From Fibrobacteraceae bacterium (GTDB taxonomy: Bacteria; Fibrobacterota; Fibrobacteria; Fibrobacterales; Fibrobacteraceae), in the NCBI GenBank assembly GCA_021443045.1, contig JABUUT010000076.1:11551-17480 (forward strand): DNA of 5,930 nt. Direction: 5' to 3'. The translations under genes were made by a program, and so were the position numbers. The notes beneath the pieces were generated by a model. It ran no database searches. It was not told the DNA's origin and saw only the letters and a list, made by a program, of their open reading frames with translations. Within the stretch, counting starts at the first letter, position 1, and every line of letters begins with the position of its first letter. Positions 1 to 5,620 of this stretch are shown here, piece after piece.

Positions 1-157
1 TGACATCGATAACTGATAACCAGCAACCACAACTCGCCAAGACTTGTGAAACGGGACTGTCAGCTTGCCGCAGGCGGGCTTGCAGGCCCACTTCCAAGTC
101 GCAAGAGTTTGCAGCTCCGCTGCAACCACCACCAATTATTTTTCTATCTTACCTCCC
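1..157. other. Non-coding leader upstream of purN; no supported gene
   Basis: No gene can be supported here. Plus-strand frames 1 and 2 close within 16 bases of the left edge. Frame 3 stays open from the edge to a TAA at 162-164, but its translation (rich in Cys, Arg, Pro and Gln) resembles no family I know. The stretch begins with two near-copies of GATAAC (8-13 and 15-20). It holds two small inverted repeats, GGGC/GCCC at 76-89 and a 7-bp one at 109-125, then a pyrimidine-rich run up to the purN ATG. It is probably the 5' leader or promoter zone of purN, but I see no convincing -35/-10 pair. A TATCTT hexamer at 145-150 is the best -10-like match. Confidence 0.4.
109..125 (+). repeat. 7-bp perfect inverted repeat in purN leader
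   Basis: TTGCAGC (109-115) and GCTGCAA (119-125) are perfect reverse complements around a TCC loop. A T-rich stretch follows from about 136. The T-run starts some ten bases beyond the stem, so this is a poor intrinsic terminator for an upstream gene. It could instead be a leader hairpin. Function unknown. Confidence 0.4.
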
Positions 158-742
158 ATGTTAAAATTAGGTGTCATGGCTTCCGGAGGCGGGAGCAATT
201 TTCAGGCTATTTTGGACCGGATTTCTTCGGGGGATTTGGATGCCTGCTGCAAGTTTTTGATTGTGAATAATGGTGGTTGTGGGGCAGTTGAGCGCGCCCG
301 AAAGGCGAATGTTCCTGTGTTTCACATTTCGGGGAAAACCCACCCCAATGTGGCGGAATATGAAGCCGCTCTTTGCAAGGTAATTGAAGATGCCCAAATT
401 GATTTGCTTATTCTTGCTGGCTACATGAAGGCCCTCCCCTTAAGTGTGCTGAAGCTCCTTCCTTCCCGTATTTTAAACATCCACCCCTCCCTTCTTCCTA
501 AGTTTGGGGGCAAGGGTTTTTGGGGTATTCATGTTCACGAGGCTGTGCTTTTGGCTCACGAAAAGGAGTCGGGGCCTACGGTGCATCTGGTTTCAAAAGA
601 AATTGACGGAGGCCGCATTTTGGCCCAGCGCAAGGTCCCTGTATATTCCGACGACACTCCCGAAGTGCTTGCGGCCAGGGTTTTGGAACAAGAACACGAT
701 ATTTACTGGCGAACTATTCAAGAGTACGGATCCTCTCTTTAA
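158..742 (+). CDS. purN: Phosphoribosylglycinamide formyltransferase (GAR transformylase)
   Basis: This 194-residue cytoplasmic enzyme transfers a formyl group from 10-formyltetrahydrofolate to glycinamide ribonucleotide, an early step of de novo purine synthesis. The protein starts with the family's first beta strand (LKLGVMASGGGSN, residues 2-14), whose GGGSN forms the phosphate-binding loop. The catalytic NIHPSLLP motif is at 107-114 (N107, H109), and the catalytic Asp is in EIDGG (D150). The loop after LLPK reads GGKGFWGIHVHEAV rather than the shorter E. coli form, and the C-terminus is some 18 residues shorter than E. coli PurN. The ATG at 158 was chosen because the frame continues upstream to an ATG at 65, but those 31 residues lack any family similarity. 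There is no Shine-Dalgarno before 158. rnhB follows after 41 bases. Confidence 0.93.
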   Translation: MLKLGVMASGGGSNFQAILDRISSGDLDACCKFLIVNNGGCGAVERARKANVPVFHISGKTHPNVAEYEAALCKVIEDAQIDLLILAGYMKALPLSVLKLLPSRILNIHPSLLPKFGGKGFWGIHVHEAVLLAHEKESGPTVHLVSKEIDGGRILAQRKVPVYSDDTPEVLAARVLEQEHDIYWRTIQEYGSSL

Positions 743-783
743 GGGGTTGTTAATTTATTTGTGATTCTAGCATTTGAGGGCAC

Positions 784-1551
784 ATGGCAAAGTATAAACT
801 ACCGCATTTTTTGACTGGCGAAGAAACTCCTGTAGAAGGGGAGGTGGCTTTTCGCACCCACTTCGCGGGGAAAATTATTGTGGGCATAGACGAAGTGGGC
901 CGGGGCCCCTTGGCGGGCCCCGTGGTGGCATGCGCCGCCGTGCTAAAAGCCCCCGATGTTCTCCCTTCGTTAAACGATTCCAAAAAACTCACCCGCCCCA
1001 GGCGGGAGGCCATGTTTGAAGATGTAAAGGAAGCTTGCCTTTGCTACGCCATTGCCAGTGCCTCGGTTGATGAAATTGATTCCATAAATATTTTGGAGGC
1101 GGATTTTTTAGCCATGCGCCGGGCTCTTGCGGCACTAGGTATGCCTGGCTTAAGTGCATCTGAGCCAGAAATTCCTGTTGAGGTAAAAGGTTCTTTTGAT
1201 GATTGTGTGGCTGCATTTAACGCTCAGGTATCTTCGGTGGATTTTTTTACGGCCCCTTCTCCAGAAGTGCTCATTGCCGTTGACGGAAACCTGAAAATTC
1301 ATGGGGTACCCGACGCTGTTCAGCAGCCTGTGGTCAAGGGTGACGGCCTGGTGGCCAGCATTTCGGCGGCCTCCATTTTGGCCAAGGTCTTTCGTGACCG
1401 CTATATGGACAAATTAGCCGAAGCATACCCCGGCTACGGTTTTGAAAAACACGCGGGGTACGGCACCAAGTCTCATTTAGAAGCCATTCGCAAGTTGGGG
1501 TTTACTCCAGAGCACCGAAAAAGTTTTCACCCCAAAGGCTTGGACTTTTAG
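784..1551 (+). CDS. rnhB: Ribonuclease HII
   Basis: RNase HII cuts the RNA strand of RNA-DNA hybrids and removes single ribonucleotides misinserted into DNA. The 255-residue protein carries the full acidic metal-binding set: D36 and E37 in GIDEVGRGPLAGP (34-46), D167 in VDGN, and D187 in VVKGD. DSKKL (65-69), ISAASILAKV (193-202) and the late YGTKSH (226-231) are further family motifs. It is longer than the roughly 200-residue E. coli enzyme for two reasons: about 30 extra residues before the first strand, and an insertion of roughly 36 residues at about 120-161, between RALAALG and the strand leading to D167. The ATG at 784 has GAGGG at 776-780, although the spacing is only 3-4 bases. The gene lies between purN and gph and is probably cotranscribed with them. 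Confidence 0.95.
   Translation: MAKYKLPHFLTGEETPVEGEVAFRTHFAGKIIVGIDEVGRGPLAGPVVACAAVLKAPDVLPSLNDSKKLTRPRREAMFEDVKEACLCYAIASASVDEIDSINILEADFLAMRRALAALGMPGLSASEPEIPVEVKGSFDDCVAAFNAQVSSVDFFTAPSPEVLIAVDGNLKIHGVPDAVQQPVVKGDGLVASISAASILAKVFRDRYMDKLAEAYPGYGFEKHAGYGTKSHLEAIRKLGFTPEHRKSFHPKGLDF
901..922 (+). repeat. GC-only 8-bp inverted repeat inside rnhB
   Basis: CGGGGCCC (901-908) and GGGCCCCG (915-922) are perfect reverse complements around a 6-base loop, inside the codons for the RGPLAGPV segment of RNase HII. The mRNA could fold into a very stable hairpin about 120 bases after the start codon. The repeated Gly-Pro codons of the motif may explain it without any regulatory role. Confidence 0.5.
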
Positions 1552-1572
1552 TGTTGTTTCGCAGGTGTTCCT

Positions 1573-2304
1573 ATGAAAAAATCTTTTATCATTTTTGATT
1601 TGGATGGAACTTTATTTGATACGCTTCCCGATTTGGCGGGCTCCGTTAATGCGGCTTTGGAAACGAATGGTTTGTTTTCGTTGCCGGTTTCACAGATTAA
1701 AAGTTACATTGGCCGGGGGGCAAAGAATATTATTCGACGCAGTGTGGGTGCTTGTATTGCGCAGCTTTCTGGTAACCTTGATTTTGACATGCCTGAAGAT
1801 GGGGTTGTTCCTGAGGGTGTGGTAAAAGTGATTAAGGAAAAGTGGGCTGGGAACTTGCCTGCTTTAGCAAATGTGTACCAGAGTTATTTGGACCATTACA
1901 TTACCCACTGTGCCGTGAATACCACCATTTATCCTGGGGTTTATGAATTTTTGAAGCGTAATTTTAGGGCGGCTTTATTGACCAATAAAAATTTGGACCA
2001 GTCTCTGTGCATTTTAGACCACTTTAAACTAAGGGGGCGTTTTGAACAAATTGTAGGCGGTGATACAGTCAAAGCCAAAAAGCCGGCTCCCGATGGGATT
2101 TTACAGATTCTTGAAAAAGCGGGGGTGGCCAAGGAAGATGCGGTAATTATTGGGGACGATACCAACGATTTGCTGGCGGCTCGGGAGGCTCTCATTGATT
2201 GTGTAATGCACCTGAATGGTTATCGGGAACGGGAAAAAATTTTGGCTTATGAGCCCAAGTATACCATAGAGCATTTTACAGAATTGCTGGATTTGTTTGA
2301 ATAA
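1573..2304 (+). CDS. gph: HAD-family phosphatase, phosphoglycolate phosphatase-like
   Basis: This 243-residue HAD-superfamily hydrolase is probably a phosphoglycolate phosphatase, which converts 2-phosphoglycolate (formed for example during repair of oxidised DNA ends) to glycolate. All four HAD motifs are visible: DLDGTL with D9 (nucleophile) and D11, LLTNK with T137, K170 in KAKKPAP, and GDDTND with D195 and D199. A helical cap domain sits between motifs I and II (about 16-115), as in the Gph/PGMB-like subclass; the stretch around 64-96 looks loop-rich and lineage-specific. Substrate cannot be told from sequence: beta-phosphoglucomutase, pyrophosphatase or other sugar-phosphate phosphatase activity remains possible. 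AGGTG at 1563-1567 lies 5 bases before the ATG. It starts 21 bases after rnhB and is the last gene before the tol promoter region. Confidence 0.85.
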   Translation: MKKSFIIFDLDGTLFDTLPDLAGSVNAALETNGLFSLPVSQIKSYIGRGAKNIIRRSVGACIAQLSGNLDFDMPEDGVVPEGVVKVIKEKWAGNLPALANVYQSYLDHYITHCAVNTTIYPGVYEFLKRNFRAALLTNKNLDQSLCILDHFKLRGRFEQIVGGDTVKAKKPAPDGILQILEKAGVAKEDAVIIGDDTNDLLAAREALIDCVMHLNGYREREKILAYEPKYTIEHFTELLDLFE

Positions 2305-2378
2305 AGGTGAGGGAGAGGTGATGCCTCAAAGCCTTCTTTCATTTGTCTACTAAAATTTTACTCATTTTCTCGTGTTTT

Positions 2379-2407
2379 ATTACATTTTTTAATTACTTAT
2401 TTACTAT
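2379..2407 (+). promoter_or_regulatory. Candidate sigma70-type promoter of the tol-pal operon
   Basis: ATTACA (2379-2384, four of six matches to TTGACA) and TACTAT (2402-2407, four of six to TATAAT) are separated by 17 bases in a strongly AT-rich stretch. Transcription would start near 2414, leaving a leader of about 60 bases before the preferred tolQ start. It lies in the only sizeable gap on the left of the tol genes, where a promoter is expected. AT-rich DNA gives such matches by chance, so confidence is moderate. Confidence 0.45.
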
Positions 2408-2409
2408 TT

Positions 2410-2442
2410 TGTGAACAGTATGTGAATGGGGTGTGAAGTGCC
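2410..2442 (+). repeat. Three TGTGAA direct repeats with exact 11-bp period
   Basis: TGTGAA occurs at 2410-2415, 2421-2426 and 2432-2437, each followed by five variable bases, so the copies lie on the same face of the helix. They begin 2 bases after the proposed -10 and would cover the transcription start and early leader. An 11-base period cannot come from coding constraint. Tandem half-sites at 10-11 bp are typical of OmpR/PhoB-type response regulators, but the hexamer matches no consensus I can name with confidence. Confidence 0.55.
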
Positions 2443-2463
2443 CCTCAATTTTAAATGGAAAAT

Positions 2464-2468
2464 GGAGG
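2464..2468 (+). promoter_or_regulatory. Ribosome binding site deciding the tolQ TTG start
   Basis: GGAGG lies 5 bases before TTG at 2474, the same core and spacing as at tolR (GGAGG at 3166-3170, GTG at 3176). The in-frame ATGs at 2426 and 2462 have no comparable site. Confidence 0.6.
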
Positions 2469-2473
2469 CTGTT

Positions 2474-3166
2474 TTGAATAATTCCATTCCTCTGGTTCAG
2501 ATGGTGGCCCAGTCGGACGTTGCGACGGTTGTGGTTCTCTGTATTTTGGCTGTTATGTCCCTAGGTTCCTGGGGCATTATTCTTGTAAAGTATATCACTT
2601 ACAAGCGCAACCAGCGTGCCAATGCTGAATTTTTCCGCAAATTTACCCATGTGCAGCAGTTTGTGGGCCTGCAGGTGCTCTGCGAATCGGCTGAAGATAG
2701 TGCCCTGCGCCGCCTTACCGCCGAAGTGCTTAAAGAAGCTTCCAAATTCAGCAACTTTGTAAGCTACGACTCTATTCAGCACCGAGCATCCCTCCTTGAA
2801 GATACTATTCAGCGTTCCATTGAAGGGCTCCGCCTTGTGGAAGATAAGTATTTGGTGTTTTTGGCCTCCAGTTCCAACCTGGCTCCTTTCTTTGGCTTGT
2901 TGGGTACTGTTTGGGGCATTATGATTGCCTTTTTCCAAATTGGCCAGCATGGCTCTGCCGACCTTTCCGTGGTAGCCCCTGGTATTGCCATGGCCTTGAT
3001 TACCACGGTGGCTGGTCTTGTGGTGGCTATTCCTGCTTCTGCGGGTTACAACTACTTTACCAGTTGCAACGGTCAGAACGAAATTTCTTACTTCAACTTT
3101 GGTTCCCAGGTGCTTAGTTTGTTTAAGCGTGGCGACTTGCTGGCCCTTGAAGAAGTGGCTGGCTAG
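2474..3166 (+). CDS. tolQ: Tol-Pal proton channel subunit TolQ (MotA/ExbB family)
   Basis: TolQ is the three-helix inner-membrane subunit that, with TolR, uses the proton gradient to energise TolA. With the TTG start it has 230 residues, the length of E. coli TolQ. Membrane segment 1 is about 16-38 (ending SLGSWGIILV). A long cytoplasmic helical region spans about 42-125. Segments 2 and 3 are about 130-155 and 168-192. The family signatures LAPFFGLLGTVWGIMIAF (136-153) and VVAPGIAMALITTVAGL (166-182) are intact and place Thr at 145 and 178, the channel-lining threonines of E. coli TolQ. TTG at 2474 was chosen for its GGAGG site and this agreement. Alternatives are ATG 2462 (4 residues longer) and ATG 2426 (16 longer), which would start about 12 bases from the predicted transcription start. 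Its stop codon overlaps the tolR ribosome binding site. Confidence 0.93.
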   Translation: MNNSIPLVQMVAQSDVATVVVLCILAVMSLGSWGIILVKYITYKRNQRANAEFFRKFTHVQQFVGLQVLCESAEDSALRRLTAEVLKEASKFSNFVSYDSIQHRASLLEDTIQRSIEGLRLVEDKYLVFLASSSNLAPFFGLLGTVWGIMIAFFQIGQHGSADLSVVAPGIAMALITTVAGLVVAIPASAGYNYFTSCNGQNEISYFNFGSQVLSLFKRGDLLALEEVAG

Positions 3167-3170
3167 GAGG
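3165..3170 (+). promoter_or_regulatory. tolR Shine-Dalgarno overlapping the tolQ stop
   Basis: AGGAGG begins inside the tolQ TAG (3164-3166) and is 5 bases from the tolR GTG at 3176. A ribosome terminating tolQ therefore sits on the tolR initiation site, which suggests translational coupling and a fixed TolQ:TolR ratio. Confidence 0.75.
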
Positions 3171-3175
3171 CCTGA

Positions 3176-3574
3176 GTGAAGCGTAGCCGCGGAAAAGAAC
3201 TTAAGCAGGAAATGAACCTTACGAACATGATTGACATCGTGTTCTCCATTTTGATTGTGTTCATTATTTCGGCCCCTTTGATGAGCCAGGGTGTTAAGGT
3301 GGAGCTGCCTAAGGCCGAGGCTCCTACCATGGAGCAAGAGAAGGTTCTCAAGGTTTCCATTACCAAGAATGAAGAAATCTACATTGCCGACATGATGGTG
3401 GATTTTGATGGCTTTAACGATGTTTTCAAGTCTCTTTGGAATGGTGAAATGGCCGTGGCCATTAATGCCGATGAAGAAGTGAATTACGGTATTGTAATGA
3501 AGGTGGTGACCCAGGTGCAAAAACTGGGCGTTACCAAGCTTGGTTTTCTTACCCTGAAGCCCAAGGAAAAGTAA
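3176..3574 (+). CDS. tolR: Tol-Pal system protein TolR (ExbD family)
   Basis: TolR is the single-pass partner of TolQ; its membrane Asp takes part in proton transfer and its periplasmic domain dimerises. The 132-residue product starts with a short basic cytoplasmic tail (KRSRGKELKQ). It then has the ExbD/TolR signature MNLTNMIDIVFSILIVFIIS (13-32), with the key D20 equivalent to D23 of E. coli TolR. APLMSQGVKVELPKA follows at the start of the periplasmic part, about 35-130, ending in a helix and strand (IVMKVVTQVQKLGVTKLGFLTLK) usual for the family. GTG start supported by a perfect AGGAGG 5 bases upstream. Nine bases separate it from tolQ and seven from tolA. ExbD is the alternative name by family alone, but the tolB and pal neighbours argue for TolR. 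Confidence 0.94.
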   Translation: MKRSRGKELKQEMNLTNMIDIVFSILIVFIISAPLMSQGVKVELPKAEAPTMEQEKVLKVSITKNEEIYIADMMVDFDGFNDVFKSLWNGEMAVAINADEEVNYGIVMKVVTQVQKLGVTKLGFLTLKPKEK

Positions 3575-3581
3575 AAAGTAG

Positions 3582-4310
3582 ATGCAGAACAAAGAACCGA
3601 AAGTCCTGTATTTTTCCAGTAGTGACGATAGCACGCTTATCAAGATTATTGTAAGCGCGGCTATTTTCCATTTGGTAATTGCTGGGATTTTTGTTGGTTT
3701 GCACTATGTGAACCTCAAGCCGGAGCCAGAACTGATTCCGGTGTTTGAAATGGTTCAGTTTGAACAACCTCAGTTGCCAACACCTCCGGCTCCTCCTCCA
3801 ACCCAGCAGCCAAAGCCGAAACCCAAGCCAAAGCCAAAGGTAGACAAGGAACTTCCGCCTGAAATTAAGCCGGAGCCAGAGGAAAAACCGGAGGAGGTTC
3901 ATAACCCGGAACCTACACCGGAGCCTGAACCGGAACCAGAGCCTCAGGATGATTTTCCCATGGATGACATGGATTTGCCAACGGCGGTGGAAAAATCTAG
4001 CCTGAACCCGGTGGGCTCTGTGGATATGGACCCTCTAATGCAGGTTTATTTGGAACGGCTGAAGCAGATTATTATGAGCAACTTTAATCCGCCTAGCGGA
4101 CTAAATGTTCCCCGCAGTACAAAGACTACGGTGCAGTTCAATATAGACCGCTTTGGTGGCATTTCTGCTGTTATTCTAAAAAAGTCTTCGGGCAACAAAA
4201 CCTGGGACCACCTGTCTGTGCGTGCCGTTCAAATATCCAAGGTCCCTGAACTGCCTCCTAACTACCGTGCCCCTTCGTTGATTTTGAATTTTAACTTTAC
4301 ACCCAACTAA
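3582..4310 (+). CDS. tolA: TolA-type energy transducer with TonB-like proline-rich linker
   Basis: It is the periplasm-spanning arm that carries TolQR motor force to TolB and Pal at the outer membrane. The 242-residue protein has a cytoplasmic tail (1-20) and one membrane helix (about 21-42). A proline-rich linker runs from about 46 to 126, with a KP run at 77-86 followed by an acidic EP run at 109-121. The C-terminal domain (about 150-242) has TonB/TolA-C features: VQFNIDRFGGISAVILKKSSG at 184-204 and a final strand near LILNFNFTP (233-241). E. coli TolA is much longer, with an Ala/Lys-rich helical middle domain that is absent here, so by sequence alone this would be called TonB; position between tolR and tolB argues for TolA. 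ATG at 3582 has only a weak purine-rich upstream stretch. Confidence 0.85.
   Translation: MQNKEPKVLYFSSSDDSTLIKIIVSAAIFHLVIAGIFVGLHYVNLKPEPELIPVFEMVQFEQPQLPTPPAPPPTQQPKPKPKPKPKVDKELPPEIKPEPEEKPEEVHNPEPTPEPEPEPEPQDDFPMDDMDLPTAVEKSSLNPVGSVDMDPLMQVYLERLKQIIMSNFNPPSGLNVPRSTKTTVQFNIDRFGGISAVILKKSSGNKTWDHLSVRAVQISKVPELPPNYRAPSLILNFNFTPN
3810..3944 (+). repeat. KP and EP dipeptide repeat coding region of tolA
   Basis: Bases 3810-3839 encode alternating Pro-Lys and 3906-3944 encode mainly Glu-Pro pairs, using mixed codons (AAG/AAA, CCA/CCG/CCC, GAG/GAA). A 14-base exact repeat encoding KPEP occurs at 3717-3730 and again at 3867-3880, 150 bases (50 codons) apart. Such repeats can change length by slippage or recombination. 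Confidence 0.75.
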
Positions 4311-4330
4311 TTTTTACCTCTAACTCATTA

Positions 4331-5620
4331 ATGAAAAGAAACGTGATGAAATATTTTTCTGGATGCTTTGCCCTTCTTTGTGCCATAATGCTTTTGGCCA
4401 TGCCTGCCAGTGCTTCTATTGATACCATTGCTGTTGATGTGGGCATTTCTGTTTTTAAAACCATGCCTATTGGGGTTGTTCCCTTTCAAGAAACAAAACG
4501 CATTGAATGGATAGAAGAAAAGCCCCACCAGATTGTAACTCGGGATGCGGAACTTTCGGGACGTTTTGATGTCATTGCCTCTGACAAGTTTAATTTGGCT
4601 CTCTTTAGCCGCAACAGGGCCAAACACTACATTACAGGAAAAGTGACACCTCAGAAAGATGGCAAAATGAAGTTGGAATGTTACCTGTATGTGGCTCAAA
4701 CTAAGGATTTGCTTTTGGGCGAAAGCTACAACATTGCCCAAAAGGATTTGCGCAGGGCCATGCATGCCTTTTTTGACCAGGTGATTTACCGCTTGTGGGG
4801 TGAAAGGGGCGTGGCTTCTACAAAGCTGGCCTATGTTTCTAAAATTGATGGCATTAAACAAGTGGTGGTTTCGGACTACGACGGTTTTCACCGTTCCCAG
4901 ATTACCAGGGATTCTTCCATTAGCATGATGCCTGTGTGGCTTCGGGGAAACAAGGGCCTTGTGTATGTGAATTTTAAAACCAACCGCCCCAGACTTTACA
5001 CAAAATCTTTTGGTGGAGTGGAAAAGCCTCTGTTTAGCCATTTAGACCAAACTTACAGCCCTGCTGTAAACCCAGTGACCGGTGAACTGCTTTTCTCCTT
5101 TACTAAGGATGGTAAGACCGACCTTTACATTGGCAACATGGAAACTGGAAAGGCTCGCAAATTCGCTTATCTGAAATCTTCCCAGACAAGTCCCTCCTGG
5201 TCTCCCAAGGCCACCGAAGTGCTTTTTACAAGCGATCGGGGAGGCTCACCCCAAATTTTTGTAATGGGCAAAGATGGTAGTGATATGCGCCGCATTACCT
5301 TTATGGGGCGTTACAACGAAAAGGCGGCCTGGTCTCCAGAGGGCGACCGTATTGCCTACACCTCCATGGATGGGGGAAAAATGAACATTTACACTTGCGC
5401 ATTGGATGGTTCCGATATTATGCAGCTAACTAATAATGCTGGCAACAATCTGAACCCCACTTGGTCGCCAGACGGCAAACTGATTGCTTTTGCTAGCAAC
5501 AGAACCGGCTCGTACCAAATTTACATTATGCGTAAGGATGGTTCCAACGTAACCAAGATTACCAATGGTGGTGAAAATACGGCTCCCAGTTGGTCTTGGT
5601 TTTACGATGAGAAAAAATAA
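4331..5620 (+). CDS. tolB: Tol-Pal periplasmic beta-propeller protein TolB
   Basis: TolB is a periplasmic protein that shuttles between Pal and TolA. The 429-residue precursor, close to E. coli TolB in length, starts with a signal peptide: basic KRN and K7, a hydrophobic core at about 9-24, and a likely signal peptidase I cut after ASA at 28. The mature N-terminus and the segment VDVGISVFKTMPIGVVPF (35-52) match the family's N-terminal domain (about 30-160). The rest forms a propeller of about six blades. The last three show the classic WSP-x-G/T...ASNR/TSDRGG...IYxMxxDGS...ITN pattern at about 287-323, 331-367 and 377-412. ATG 4331 has no Shine-Dalgarno, and a second ATG at 4346 (residue 6) would still give a signal peptide. 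It starts 20 bases after tolA. Confidence 0.95.
   Translation: MKRNVMKYFSGCFALLCAIMLLAMPASASIDTIAVDVGISVFKTMPIGVVPFQETKRIEWIEEKPHQIVTRDAELSGRFDVIASDKFNLALFSRNRAKHYITGKVTPQKDGKMKLECYLYVAQTKDLLLGESYNIAQKDLRRAMHAFFDQVIYRLWGERGVASTKLAYVSKIDGIKQVVVSDYDGFHRSQITRDSSISMMPVWLRGNKGLVYVNFKTNRPRLYTKSFGGVEKPLFSHLDQTYSPAVNPVTGELLFSFTKDGKTDLYIGNMETGKARKFAYLKSSQTSPSWSPKATEVLFTSDRGGSPQIFVMGKDGSDMRRITFMGRYNEKAAWSPEGDRIAYTSMDGGKMNIYTCALDGSDIMQLTNNAGNNLNPTWSPDGKLIAFASNRTGSYQIYIMRKDGSNVTKITNGGENTAPSWSWFYDEKK

Noticed and set aside
65..157. 31-residue N-terminal extension of purN from ATG 65
   Set aside because: PurN similarity begins at residue 2 after ATG 158; the extension lacks any targeting pattern or family match and crosses two leader hairpins.
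2304..2340. Possible intrinsic terminator after gph (GAGG/CCTC at 2315-2327, outer AAGG/CCTT)
   Set aside because: The stem is only 4 bp with an interrupted outer pair, and the following stretch is not a clean T-run, so I do not call a terminator.
2351..2360. Perfect 10-base palindrome TAAAATTTTA upstream of the tol promoter
   Set aside because: Such AT-only palindromes are expected by chance in AT-rich gaps and no second copy was seen.
2410..2437. CRP/FNR-type site suggested by TGTGA
   Set aside because: The inverted TCACA half-site at the required spacing is missing; the copies are direct repeats only.
2561..3643. Long open frame on the minus strand opposite tolQ, tolR and the start of tolA
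   Set aside because: Its translation is rich in His, Gly and Asn with no family motif, and it lies opposite three genes with intact signatures. It is a codon-use shadow.
3810..3944. CRISPR-like or minisatellite array from the regular repeats
   Set aside because: The repeats are dipeptide codons within an open TolA frame with no spacer structure.
4328..5041. Minus-strand open frame of about 237 codons opposite tolB
   Set aside because: Low-information, His/Lys/Asn-rich translation with no recognisable domain, opposite a well-supported TolB.
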